Below the pieces are notes generated by a model. The model did no database searches and was not told the DNA's origin. It worked only from the letters and a program-made list of their open reading frames with translations. The position numbers were made by a program, and so were the translations under genes. From positions 1 through 64,000 of the forward strand of contig JAAUUB010000002.1 of the NCBI GenBank assembly GCA_012031215.1: a DNA stretch of 64,000 nucleotides, written 5' to 3'. This stretch comes from Microscillaceae bacterium (GTDB lineage Bacteria; Bacteroidota; Bacteroidia; Cytophagales; Microscillaceae). Positions 8,325 through 18,081 of this stretch are shown in pieces (position 1 is the stretch's first letter; each line of letters opens with the position of its first letter).

Positions 8325-10526
8325 TTAATGTTCTACCAATTGCAGGTCCATGGTGCGTTTCTCGAGATTGGTATCTTTGATTTTGACCCGGAGGGTATCG
8401 CCAAAGACAATCATACGGCCGTGTTTTTTGCCAATGAGTCGGTAGTTGTCGGCATCCAGTTCGTAGAAGTCGTCGAGCATATCGCTCATTCTGACCATGC
8501 CTTCGCATTTGGTTTCGGTGATTTCCATATACACACCCCATTCGGTTACGCCCGTTACCACGCCCAGATAGACCTTATTTTGGTCTTTTTGCAATTGCAT
8601 AAATTCTACCTGTTTGTATTTGATAGAGGCGCGTTCGGCATCGGCGGCGCGTTTTTCCATGTCGGTGGCGTGTTTGCATTGGGCCTCACACTCTTCGCGG
8701 TTGATGGAAGATTTCTGCTCGAGGTAGCGTTGGAGCAGTCGGTGGACCATCATATCGGGGTAGCGCCGGATGGGGGAGGTAAAATGGGTATAATGGTCAA
8801 AGGCCAGGCCGAAGTGCCCAATGGCTTCGGTGCTGTAGCGGGCTTTGGCCATGGTGCGGATGGCCAGGTACTGGAGCACATCTTGCTGGGGGGTGCCGGT
8901 GGTGCGGCTCACCAGGCGGTTGAGGGTGGTAGAGATGGCTTTGCCGGAGAGGGCCACCTCGTGTCCGAATTTTCGGGCAAAGACCGAAAAGTTTTTGAGT
9001 TTTTCGGCATCGGGTTCTTCGTGGATACGATAGACCATAGTTTTTTCCTGGTCATTTTTTTTGCCTTCCCGCTTGGTGTAGATAAACTCAGCCACATAGC
9101 GGTTGGCCAGCAGCATAAATTCCTCGATGAGGCGGTGGGCGTCCCGGCGTTCTTTGATGTAGATGTCAATGGGGCGGCCATTTTCATCCAGTTTAAAGCG
9201 CACTTCCTGGGTTTCAAAATTGATGGCCCCAGCCTGAAAGCGGCCTTTGGTCAGGGTTTTGGCCAGGCGGTTGAGGGTCAGGAGTTCCGGGGCATAGTCC
9301 CCTTGTCCGCTTTCGAGCACCTCCTGGGCTTCTTCATAGGCAAAGCGCCGGTCGGAATGGATGACCGTGCGCCCAAACCATTGATGATGTACCTGGGCCT
9401 CATCGTCCAGCTCGAAGACGGCGGAGAAAGTGAGGCGGTCTTCGTGGGGCCGCAGGGAGCACAGGTCATTGGAAAGTTTTTCGGGCAGCATAGGCACAAC
9501 CCGGTCCACCAGATACACGGAGGTAGCCCTTTGGTAGGCTTCTTCCTCGAGGGCGGTGCCGGGGCGCACATAATGGGTAACATCGGCAATGTGAATACCT
9601 ATTTCCCAGTGGCCATTCTCGAGCTTTCGGATAGAAAGGGCATCATCAAAATCTTTGGCATCGAGCGGGTCGATGGTAAAAGTGGTGATGGGGCGAAAAT
9701 CGCGGCGTTTTTTAATTTCGGCTTCGGTTACACGGGAGCGAATCCGTTTGGCTTCCTCTTCCACTTCGGGGGGAAAGGTGGTGGGTAGGCCAAATTCGGC
9801 CAGGATGGCGTGCATTTCAGTTTCGTGCGTACCGGCCTGGCCCAATACCTGCTTGACCACCCCCACGGGGCTATTTTTTTCGGTATGCCATTCCACAATC
9901 TTGACAATGACCTTGTCGCCGTGTCGGGCTTCGTTGATGGCATTATTGGGCACAAAGATATCGAGGTGCATTTTTTTGTTGTCGGCCACCACAAAGGCAT
10001 ATCTTTCGGAGAGTTCTATTTTTCCGACAAATTCCTCTTTGGCACGGTGCAAGATTTCGACCACTTCGCCTTCGGGCTTTTTACCAGCGCGTTGGGGAAA
10101 AACCTTGACCTTGACCCGATCGCCGTCGAGGGCAAACTTGAGGTCATCTACATTGACCCATACGTCGGAGTCCAGGTCATCGCAAACTACAAAAGCAAAG
10201 CGGGGGTTCACAAAGTCCACAATTCCCTCATAAAAGGAAGCGGGTGCTTGGTCTTTGCCCTGGAAGTAGCCTTCGTCGGTCATGGAAACCTGCCCGGCCT
10301 GGGCCAGGGCCTCGAGGTCTTCCACCAGGCGGTTTTTATCGGCCCGGCTGCGCAGTCCCAGCAGGCGAAACATCTGGTTGATAGAAAAACCACGCTGTCG
10401 GTTTTCCTGAAACAATTGGTGCAAGGCAATACGAAAGCTGGCTTTCTTTTTTCCGCGCTTGGGGGGAGTAGAAGATTTGGGGCTGGGCTTTTCCGTGTTT
10501 TTCTTTTCTTTTTTGTTTTTACGCAT
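8325..10526 (-). CDS. rnr: Ribonuclease R
   Basis: 733 residues, normal for RNase R. A basic lysine-rich N-terminus (about 1-30) and a winged-helix domain are followed by cold-shock-like OB domains. The RNB exonuclease domain (about 250-590) has the catalytic signature IDPLDAKDFDDAL near residues 287-299, whose aspartates bind Mg2+. An S1 domain (about 635-725) contains GVVTGVTEWGVYMEI. The enzyme degrades structured RNA 3' to 5' and serves in rRNA and mRNA turnover. The start was chosen at the ATG before the lysine-rich stretch; a TAGTTTTG element lies about 45 bases upstream. A long open frame on the other strand (8328-9788) is a shadow of this gene. Confidence 0.95.
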   Translation of the reverse strand: MRKNKKEKKNTEKPSPKSSTPPKRGKKKASFRIALHQLFQENRQRGFSINQMFRLLGLRSRADKNRLVEDLEALAQAGQVSMTDEGYFQGKDQAPASFYEGIVDFVNPRFAFVVCDDLDSDVWVNVDDLKFALDGDRVKVKVFPQRAGKKPEGEVVEILHRAKEEFVGKIELSERYAFVVADNKKMHLDIFVPNNAINEARHGDKVIVKIVEWHTEKNSPVGVVKQVLGQAGTHETEMHAILAEFGLPTTFPPEVEEEAKRIRSRVTEAEIKKRRDFRPITTFTIDPLDAKDFDDALSIRKLENGHWEIGIHIADVTHYVRPGTALEEEAYQRATSVYLVDRVVPMLPEKLSNDLCSLRPHEDRLTFSAVFELDDEAQVHHQWFGRTVIHSDRRFAYEEAQEVLESGQGDYAPELLTLNRLAKTLTKGRFQAGAINFETQEVRFKLDENGRPIDIYIKERRDAHRLIEEFMLLANRYVAEFIYTKREGKKNDQEKTMVYRIHEEPDAEKLKNFSVFARKFGHEVALSGKAISTTLNRLVSRTTGTPQQDVLQYLAIRTMAKARYSTEAIGHFGLAFDHYTHFTSPIRRYPDMMVHRLLQRYLEQKSSINREECEAQCKHATDMEKRAADAERASIKYKQVEFMQLQKDQNKVYLGVVTGVTEWGVYMEITETKCEGMVRMSDMLDDFYELDADNYRLIGKKHGRMIVFGDTLRVKIKDTNLEKRTMDLQLVEH

Positions 10527-10570
10527 TGTTTTTTGTCGATTATGGTCAAGGTTGAAAGCAGGAAGGAGGG

Positions 10571-10578
10571 CAAAACTA
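10571..10578 (-). promoter_or_regulatory. Possible -7 promoter element of rnr
   Basis: On the minus strand this reads TAGTTTTG, matching the Bacteroidota -7 consensus TAnnTTTG, 45 bases before the rnr start codon. No convincing TTG at the -33 position is seen 19-21 bases upstream, so this is a weak call. Confidence 0.35.
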
Positions 10579-10732
10579 ACTTGCGGTTCCTTAGTGAAGG
10601 TAAATATTCAACCTCTTTATCTTTATCAAAAATAGGAAATGGAAGGCAAATCTCCTACTTTTTTGGCCATCTCTCTTGAGAATGGCTTGGGTCTTTTTTC
10701 TCGGCTTGAGTACCGGGCTTGATGGCGGCAGA

Positions 10733-11326
10733 TTAAGGCAAGGCGTGCATTTTTTCATAAAGCCGGCTTATTTTTTCGCGGGCGCGTTTGAGGCGCATTT
10801 TGACGGCGCTTTCGGTGAGGTTGAGGCGGACTTGGAGCTCTTTGATGCTTGTTTTTTGATAATATTTGAGGGTGAGAAGCATTTTGTCATCGGAAGGAAT
10901 CTGATTGAGGAGTTCGTCCAGGAGTTGCAGATTCAGTTCTACGGGCAGGTCGGGTTCTGGTTCGGCTATGGTTTCGCTGGTCTCGAAGCGTTCGGGAGTA
11001 CTTTCGCAGAAAAACTCCCTTTTCTGACGGCGGAGGTAATCGACGCTGGTGTTGTGGGCAATGGTGAAAAGCCAATGACTAAATCGGGCATCCTGTCTAA
11101 AACTGGCCAATTGCAAAAAAACCTTGATAAAGACCTCCTGGGCCAGGTCGCGGGCCGTGTCTTCATTTTTGACAAACCCGAGGCAACGTCGGATGAGGGC
11201 ATTTTGGTAGCGTCGTACCAAGATACCAAATAAGTGAGGCTGAAAATGCCCCTGGAGTTGCTCCATAATGGCTTCGTCGGTCAGTAGCCCCACTTGGGCC
11301 AGCTTGGGTGCCAGTGTTTGTTTCAT
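10733..11326 (-). CDS. ECF-type RNA polymerase sigma factor
   Basis: 197 residues from the ATG at 11326 (an earlier in-frame start at 11371 is possible). Region 2 holds ARDLAQEVFIKVFLQL and the -10-binding helix FSHWLFTIAHNTSVDYLRR. Region 4 holds LLTLKYYQKTSIKEL and the helix-turn-helix ESAVKMRLKRAREK. The layout is that of sigma-70 family ECF factors. No anti-sigma gene with a transmembrane segment is adjacent; the next gene downstream on this strand is rnr. The regulon is unknown. Confidence 0.88.
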   Translation of the reverse strand: MKQTLAPKLAQVGLLTDEAIMEQLQGHFQPHLFGILVRRYQNALIRRCLGFVKNEDTARDLAQEVFIKVFLQLASFRQDARFSHWLFTIAHNTSVDYLRRQKREFFCESTPERFETSETIAEPEPDLPVELNLQLLDELLNQIPSDDKMLLTLKYYQKTSIKELQVRLNLTESAVKMRLKRAREKISRLYEKMHALP

Positions 11327-11429
11327 AGTTGCCTGTTCGATTGCGTTTTTGCCCGGGGCTAGTGAGCCCAATAAACCTTGCCGGGGCTATCGGGCCTTTT
11401 GAATAAGAAACATCTTTTTTAGGTTTTGC

Positions 11430-12256
11430 TTATTTTAGAATTTTTACTTTGTTTTTGATGAGCAGGTTGGAAGGCACAATCACTTCCCCCTCATCAGTCT
11501 CTAAGCGCACCGAAATGCTGCTAATTTCAATAATCTTTCCTTTTACATCGGCAACTTCAATAGTTTGGCCCAACTGAAACACCCGGCGGCTAAAAAAGTA
11601 GCCAGGATATTGCTCAGGATATCGCGGGAGGCAAAGCCATAGCCCAGCGCAAAAGAGAAAAAAATGGCACCCATGATGAGGCTCAGGTTGGTGGTGATGA
11701 TATCGGTATCCATGCCTGCCTGTTTGAGGGTTGTGAGCCCCAGGATGATGAGCAGGATATAAAAAACAAAGCCACTGATAAATTTTCCGGCGCTCATGCC
11801 CAGAGTAGCAGTAGCGGCGCGGATAAAATCGCGCACAAAGCTAATGATATAGACCCCAATGCCGAAGATAAGCAAGGCGGCAAAAAGCCGGGGCAAGTAG
11901 CTTATCAGCTTGGAGATTTCTGCCGAGACGACTTCAAGGCCCAGGGTTTCGGCCGCCGTTACAATGAAAAGCAGATACACCGTCCAATAGACCAGTTTGC
12001 GCACCCATTCGCTGGGCTTGGCCATAAGATTCGCCTGGGAAAAATATTCGGAAAGGGGCGGCTTCTCAATGAGACGGTCAAATTTGATATTGACTAGAAG
12101 CTTCAGCACCACAAAAGACAAGGACTTGGCCACCAGCCAGCCAATGAGCAACAAAATCAAAGCCCCCAAGAAGGAAGGCAAGGCCTGCACAATCACATTA
12201 AGAAACGCCCCAAAAGAGGAGAAAAATAGTTCTTTCCAGGTTGAGAAATCTTTCAT
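11430..12256 (-). CDS. Small-conductance mechanosensitive channel family protein (MscS-like, frameshifted)
   Basis: About 276 residues when repaired. There are at least four hydrophobic segments: residues about 22-50, 90-110, 125-150 and 162-185. The pore-end sequence FFSFALGYGFASRDILSNILA is typical of MscS relatives. A run of six A (plus strand, 11592-11597) breaks the frame. With one more base it reads on through FFSRRVFQLGQTIEV, a beta domain, and VIVPSNLLIKNKV to a stop at 11430. The motif VPSNLL is the classic start of the MscS cytoplasmic domain's last strand. The channel releases osmolytes on hypo-osmotic shock. It lies between two ECF sigma genes on the same strand. Confidence 0.85.
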
Positions 12257-12358
12257 ATTTCAGCAATACTATAAAATTGACTTTTGGGTGGGCTGTGATA
12301 CTATTGGTAAAAAGCAGCCCTAAAGTTTAATATCCCTCCTTTGGCCAGGGCCCGCCAT

Positions 12359-12571
12359 TCACCCTTCTCTTGCGGACTTTTCCGGAGGCTTTGCCCGCAT
12401 AAAATTATCCATTTCCAGGTGCATAAGCACTTCCGACTGCCCAAATTTAGAGGTAAATAAATCCGTTACTTCCATAATCAGGCTCAATGTGTCAAAGGAA
12501 TTCATGATTTCCTTTTCCAGATTTTCAGGTAGCTTTTTGTCCTGATTTATTTTTTTAAACAAATCATTCAT
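12359..12571 (-). CDS. Small protein coupled to an ECF sigma factor
   Basis: 70 residues from the ATG at 12571, which overlaps the end of the sigma-factor gene by 8 bases (an in-frame start at 12598 is also possible). The protein is charged and helical, MNDLFKKINQDKKLPENLEK at the start, with no membrane segment or cysteine-histidine zinc motif. Tight overlap with the sigma gene suggests cotranslation and a regulatory partner role (inference). I do not recognise the family. Confidence 0.6.
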   Translation of the reverse strand: MNDLFKKINQDKKLPENLEKEIMNSFDTLSLIMEVTDLFTSKFGQSEVLMHLEMDNFMRAKPPEKSAREG

Positions 12572-13157
12572 AGCGTATTTCGGTTTTACTTTCTTCAAAC
12601 AAACGGGCCAGTTTTTCTTTGGCTCTTTTGAGCCGCATTTTCACCGCACTTTCTCCTATCTTGAGGGTCTCCTGAATCTCTTTGATGCTCATTTCATCCT
12701 GAAAGCGCATCAACAAAATCACCCGGTCGCTGTCGGGCAGGTGTTGCAGGAGGCGTTCCAGTTCTACCAGGGTGATTTCACGCAACGAAGCCTCTTCGCG
12801 GCTTTCTTCATCCGTAGCAGAAAGCTGATGATGGGTATCTATGGTTTCGCCCTGAAAATCACGTCTTAAATTTAAAAAATTAATGCTCATGTTATATGCA
12901 ATCGTGCTTAGCCAACCCCGGAGCCGCTCAGGCTCTTTCAGCGTAGAGAGTTTCAAAAAAGCCCGCAGAAAAATATCGTGGGTGAGGTCTTCGGCTGATT
13001 CCGTACTTTTGACCAGGGCCAAACACTTGTGATAAATCCAGGCGGCGTGTCTTTGATACAAAACCGACAATACCTTTTTGTCATTGGTTTGCAAAAAATA
13101 GCCTACCAAGGTCCCGTCGGTAAGTGTAGAAAGGTCTTGCTCCTTTTTTTGAGACAT
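12564..13157 (-). CDS. ECF-type RNA polymerase sigma factor
   Basis: 197 residues. Region 2 carries SAEDLTHDIFLRAFLKL and LRGWLSTIAYNMSINFLN. Region 4 carries VILLMRFQDEMSIKEI and the helix-turn-helix ESAVKMRLKRAKEKLARL. It is clearly related to the sigma factor at 10733-11326, with a nearly identical recognition helix, so the pair may be an old duplication. The small gene downstream overlaps it by 8 bases. Confidence 0.9.
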   Translation of the reverse strand: MSQKKEQDLSTLTDGTLVGYFLQTNDKKVLSVLYQRHAAWIYHKCLALVKSTESAEDLTHDIFLRAFLKLSTLKEPERLRGWLSTIAYNMSINFLNLRRDFQGETIDTHHQLSATDEESREEASLREITLVELERLLQHLPDSDRVILLMRFQDEMSIKEIQETLKIGESAVKMRLKRAKEKLARLFEESKTEIRYE

Positions 13158-13266
13158 ATACAGAATAGGATACTTGGCTTAGGGCTTTGGTCCCCCGGTT
13201 AAGCATATTTTTTTTAAAAATGGGCAAAAAAACGTAAATCCCCGGGCTTACCCGGTGTAAAGTGCG

Positions 13267-13866
13267 CTACCAAAAGGCTTGCTTTTGTTCATATTTGGCG
13301 ATGGTCTCCCGGAGCGAAAGTAAATAATCGAGGTCGGCCAGGCCCTCCATCAGGCACATTTTTTTGTAAGGATTAAGGGCGAAGCTGGTAGCATGATGCA
13401 ATGCTGGGATTTGAAACGTTTGGCTTTCCAGGTCAATCAAGCATTCTGTTTCAGGATGCGCTTGCACCGTCTGCATCAAAAAAGACAAAACCTCCTCGCT
13501 CACCACTACGGGCAGCAATTGGTTGTTCAGGGCATTATTTTGAAAAATATCGGCAAAAAAGCTGGAAACAACCGCTCGAAAGCCATAATCGGCCAGGGCC
13601 CAGGCGGCGTGCTCGCGGCTGGAACCGCAGCCAAAGTTTTTGCCGGCCAGCAGGATTTGCCCCCGATAGCGGGGATTATTGAGTACAAAATCCGGGTTGG
13701 GGGTTCCGTCTTTGAGGTAGCGCCAGTCTCGAAAGAGGTTGTCCCCGAATCCTTCGCGGGTGGTGGCTTTCAGATAGCGGGCCGGGATGATTTGGTCGGT
13801 GTCCACATTCTCGATGGGCAAAGGCACTGCTGTTGTACGGAGTTGTTTGAATAAGTTGGAAGGCAT
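13267..13866 (-). CDS. leuD: 3-isopropylmalate dehydratase small subunit
   Basis: 199 residues, standard length. Contains NVDTDQIIPARYLK near residue 19 and the swivelling-domain signature GKNFGCGSSREHAAWAL near residue 75. With LeuC it isomerises 2-isopropylmalate to 3-isopropylmalate in leucine synthesis. No leuC, leuB or leuA is visible beside it; the gene stands alone downstream of the sensor gene on the same strand, though leuC could lie elsewhere. Confidence 0.95.
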   Translation of the reverse strand: MPSNLFKQLRTTAVPLPIENVDTDQIIPARYLKATTREGFGDNLFRDWRYLKDGTPNPDFVLNNPRYRGQILLAGKNFGCGSSREHAAWALADYGFRAVVSSFFADIFQNNALNNQLLPVVVSEEVLSFLMQTVQAHPETECLIDLESQTFQIPALHHATSFALNPYKKMCLMEGLADLDYLLSLRETIAKYEQKQAFW

Positions 13867-13922
13867 TGTTGTTTTTATTGACCGAAGATAAAATTACGCA
13901 AATGAAAAATAAAACCTTGTGT

Positions 13923-13930
13923 CAAAAGTA
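13923..13930 (-). promoter_or_regulatory. Possible -7 promoter element of leuD
   Basis: Minus strand TACTTTTG matches TAnnTTTG, 56 bases before the leuD start, in the short gap after the sensor gene. No clear -33 TTG at the proper distance. Confidence 0.35.
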
Positions 13931-13949
13931 CAATTGCTCTGCTGAGCAT

Positions 13950-16900
13950 TTAGCTAAGTTGGGCCTCCGGCTGAATGATTACAGTATAATGTTGATTTGA
14001 CATTTCATCCGCCGATGCCCACAGGGTAAGCCTTGCGGGCACGTTCTGGCCCGCCTTATGGCGTATCTGACCACTCATCACCAGCACCGGAGGCGGGGTA
14101 GTGTGGGCCTGGATTTTGGCCCAGGTATCGGCCGTAAAAAGTTGCTCCGCCACGGGCAAGGCTTCCTGGGCTTCCTCTCCCTCATAGAGCCATTGGCGGG
14201 CAGCCTGGTTGAGATACAATATTTGCCCCGCCGGATTGGTATGGCAAATCAGTTCGGGTATTAGTTCAAGGGCTTGGATGAGCGAAGCAGTTTCTTGTTC
14301 CTTTTGCCGGAGAAGGCTGATGTCGCGCAGGCTAAAGGCCCGCCATTGTCCTTCGTCTTGGTTGTTTTGGGCGTGGGCCTGAATTTGGACAAAGGCAATT
14401 TCCCCATTTTGGCGTTCCAATTTACGCACATAAGACTGGTCTTCGGTAAGTTCTCCATTTTGCAGGTTCAAAAGATGCTTCAGGGATGAGGGCAAAGGCT
14501 GCCCAATGACTTCTTCCCGGAGTAGCCCGGTGATGTCAAAAAAAGCCGGATTAGCCTCCACAATGTGGCCATTTTCCTGAATAAATACCCCTTCGCGGCT
14601 GGCCTGGGCCAGGGTACGGAGACGGGCCTCACTTTCGGCCAGGTTTTTCTCGCGGTTTTTGCGGGCCGTTACATCCCGCAGGATGACCACAAAGTTTTTT
14701 TGTTGCTCCTGCATGGTTTGCGACACCGACATTTCCACCATAAAAGTATGGCCATTCAGATGCTGGGCTTCCAGTTCCTGGACTTGCTCCAGGGCATTTT
14801 CCAGGTCAAGGGCCTCGGGCTGGGCCAGCAGTTGGGCAAAAGGCTTGCCAATGAGGGCCTGGGCAGAGTAGCCAAAAATCTTTTCGGTGGCGGTATTGAC
14901 CGAGAGGATTTGTTGTGCCGGGTCAAGGGCGATGATACAATTGACGGCGGCATTAAAAATGCCCGTTACGACGGCATTGCGCTCCAGGAGTTCCTGTTCA
15001 GCTTTTTTACGGCGATGAATGTCCCGAATACTGCCCGCTACTTTGAGGGGGGAGCCGACTTCGTCGCGCAAGGTGGCGGCACTGGCCGAAAACCAGATAT
15101 AATCCCCGTTTTTATGCAGCAGGCGGTACTCTATTTCGTAAGGGGTTTGCCCGGTGGCATCGATGAGGTGGTCATAGAGCATGCGCAGGGTGGGCCCGTG
15201 GTCATCGGGGTGGAGGCGGGCACTCCAGGCGTGCAGCTTGGCTTCCAGCGATTGGTCTTCGTAGCCCAAGAGGAGGGCAAAGCGTTTAGACCACCAGGCC
15301 GGATTGTCGGGGTTAACGGGGTCGGATTGTTTCACTTCCATTTCCCAGAAGCCTTCGTTGGTAGCCGAGGTAGCGAGGTCAAAACGGGTCAGGGCATCTT
15401 TGAGGCTTTGCTCATTGCGTTTGCGCTGGGAAATATCCTGGGCAATGGCGGCAAACTGGGGCCTTTCCTCATCTTCAAACAACTGAAAGTTCAACTCAAC
15501 CTCATAGCTGCTGCCATCTTTGCGAATGGTTTGGGTCTCGAGAAGGAGGTTCTCCACCTGGCCCGCCTCAAGAGGGGCAATGAACTGCCGGAAGGCTTTT
15601 TGGTCAAAATTTGCCTGAATCTCAATGGGGGTCATTTGCCGGAGCTCATCCAGGGTATAGCCCAGGTTGCGGCGGCCCCGCTCGTTGATGTAAGTAAAGC
15701 GGAGGGTTTTGGCATCAAAGACATAGACCTCGTTCGAGGAATTGTCCAGAATATGGGCCGTAAGTTCAGTATTGCGCTGGTTTTGCTTGCGCTGGGTGAT
15801 GTCGCGGATAAAGAGCGAAGCACCGATGACCTGATTGCTTTCATTTTGAATAGGATTGTAGGCCAAGTCAAACCATTTGCGGATGCCGCCCTCGATAAGG
15901 TAGCCTTCTTCGGTGTTGTAGTATTTTCCGCCCAGGGCGCGGTCCCAGAGTTTTTTGGAGCGGAGCCTTTCATCTTCGGTTTTAAACAGGCTAAGCCAAT
16001 AATCGCCTTCATTAAATTCGTGCCCCAGGATAAGGCGAATCATTTCTTTGCTGCGTTCGTTGGCGGCCACCACCCGGTATTGGGTATCGATGGCCACAAT
16101 GCCAGACTTGGCACTGTTGATAATGGCCTGTAGCTGAAAAAGGGTATTGGCCAGGGTAGCTTCTTTTTCCTGAAGTTCGGCGGTGCGGCGTTCCACTTCG
16201 CGCTCCAGGTTGATTTTGTATTCTTCCAGCTTGCGTTGGTTGCGGGTCATTTCGTCCTGGGTGCTGGCCAGCACCTCCATATTTTGGCGCATTTCTTCTT
16301 CCTGGGCCTGCATTTGTTCGGCATACTGGCGGGTTTCTTCCAGCAGCTTTTGGGTGTTTTTGCTGATGCGCAAGGCCGAAGGGTAGAGGCAATGTTTTCT
16401 GAAAGCCGACGTACAAACTCCAGCTCGTGGGGAGGTAAGGGCTTAAAAGAGGCGATTTCTAAGGCTCCCAGTACATCTTCGTTGACCATCAGGGGGCAAA
16501 TGAGCACATGGCGGGGATTGGCCCGGCCCAGCCCAGAAGTGATCTGCACATACTCATCGGGGGCATTGTCCAGGTAAATCAAATCTTTTTCCAGGACGAC
16601 CTGGCCCAGCAGGCCCTGCCCTATCTGGATTTGCTTTTCGTCATATTTGCGTTTGTTATAGGCAAAAGCAGCTTTCATTTCCAGCACCGGGGGTTCAGAC
16701 TCGGTCATAATAAAAAGACCGCCCTGGTTGGCATCCAGGTATTTGACCAGGTTAGAAATGATACCATAAGAAAATTCTTCCAGGTCTTGCTCATTAGAGC
16801 GCAAGATGGCACTGAATTGGGCAAAGCCTTCGTTGGCCCAGTTGCGTTTTTGGTCTTCATCGGCAGCGGCTTTGAGGCTGTCGCGCATTTTGAGCAGGGT

Positions 16901-17945
16901 AAATCCCAGGGTGTCTTTCTCACTTTTTACCTCGAAGCTCGAGGCAAAATTTTCTTTCCCCACGTTGTCGGCAAACTCCGTATATTGACGAAAGCTATCC
17001 ACAATCAGGTTCAGACTATCGGCCACCTCCCCTATTTCATCCTTGCGATGATAGACGACCTGGGTGCGGGTATCGCCCGAAGCCACATCCTTGGCCGTGG
17101 CGGCAATGTCTTTGAGGGGATTGATAAGGTAAGAGCCAATCACAAAAGTACCCACAATCAGGGCAATCAGGTTAGCAATGAAAGTGCCCAAAAGAATAGT
17201 GCGCAAGAAAGCCTGGCTGTTGTTAAGGCCCTCCTCATAAATCTCACTGAGTTCGCGGTTTTTACTGCTGACTTCCTCTACGGTGGTTTGGGCCAGATAA
17301 TACGCCCGGTCCACCTCTGGGTTGATTACGGTTACATAATAAGGAATATTTTCCAGCAGCACCGGGTTTGGGGGCGTGGGTAGCAGGCTGTCGGCGGCTA
17401 CTTCCAAAGAATCCTGCGGGGTGTCTGTCGGGGCCAATTCTTCAAACAGGGTATCCACTGGCAGGGCCTCCGCCGGAGCGGGCTCGCTGGGGGAGGTAAG
17501 CGTAGTGTCTTTTTGGATGCGCTCTTCTAAAATCACTTTGAGCAAATCGGAGAGTTCGTTCCAGGAAACCTTCAGCTCGCGCAATTCGGTGCGCCCCCGA
17601 AAGGGAGGCGTAGATAGTTCAATGGTTTCGCGGCCTCCCGAAATGAGGGCCGTCCCCCCCCCGGTCAAGGGCTTCAATATTGTCGCGGTAGTTGCTGATG
17701 TCTTTTTTCAGCAGTACCTTCAGGCCTTTTTCCTGTTCTGGGTTCTCTATGATGGAGGCCATCCTAAAGCTGATGCGCTCTATGTACTTTTCGCTTTCTT
17801 TTGAGATTTCAAGGTATTGACGGTCGCGCTCGGAGATATAGTTGACATATACCGTATAAAAATAATTGAAAATCACCAATACGATGTTGGCAAAGAAAAA
17901 AAGCCGTACCCGGGTTTTGATGCTATTGAAGCGCAACTTGAACAT
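13950..17945 (-). CDS. HAMP-GAF-multi-PAS sensor protein without visible output domain (frameshifted)
   Basis: About 1330 residues when two breaks are repaired: near 17655 in a run of nine C, and near 16379, where one added T gives ASTLSALRISKNTQK. Order: a membrane segment at the N-terminus (RVRLFFFANIVLVIFNYFY), a periplasmic region with a Pro/Glu/Ser-rich stretch, a second membrane segment (ILLGTFIANLIALIVGTFVI), a HAMP linker, a GAF domain (LEEFSYGIISNLVKYLDA to LGALEIA), a coiled coil (QMQAQEEEMRQNMEVL), then about six PAS/PAC units such as RLLHKNGDYIWFSASAATLR and DITQRKQNQ. It ends after a last PAS-like unit with no histidine-kinase, GGDEF or phosphatase domain. It may act through a partner kinase (inference). 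Relatives with this coiled coil are common in Bacteroidota. Confidence 0.85.
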
Positions 17946-18081
17946 AATCTTCTTGATTCTCCACGATGAGCGAAATTAAGCAGGATTCTGATAAAAAGCC
18001 ATTTTTATTTAAACCTTTGCCACTTTTTGCGGTCTTACCCCAGACATAACAATTAAAGTACCAATCCTAAGTGTGTGTGCG

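Noticed and set aside
8328-9788. Long plus-strand open frame of 486 codons
   Set aside because: It lies opposite rnr, which has full RNase R motifs; the translation is glycine-, phenylalanine- and histidine-rich as expected for the complement of a real gene.
13205-13266. Hairpin CCGGG/CCCGG as terminator of leuD
   Set aside because: The stem is only five pairs and the T-tract on the minus strand begins about eleven bases later; too weak to annotate.
14565-16133. Plus-strand open frame of 522 codons
   Set aside because: It is the shadow of the PAS repeats on the other strand and shows no family motif.
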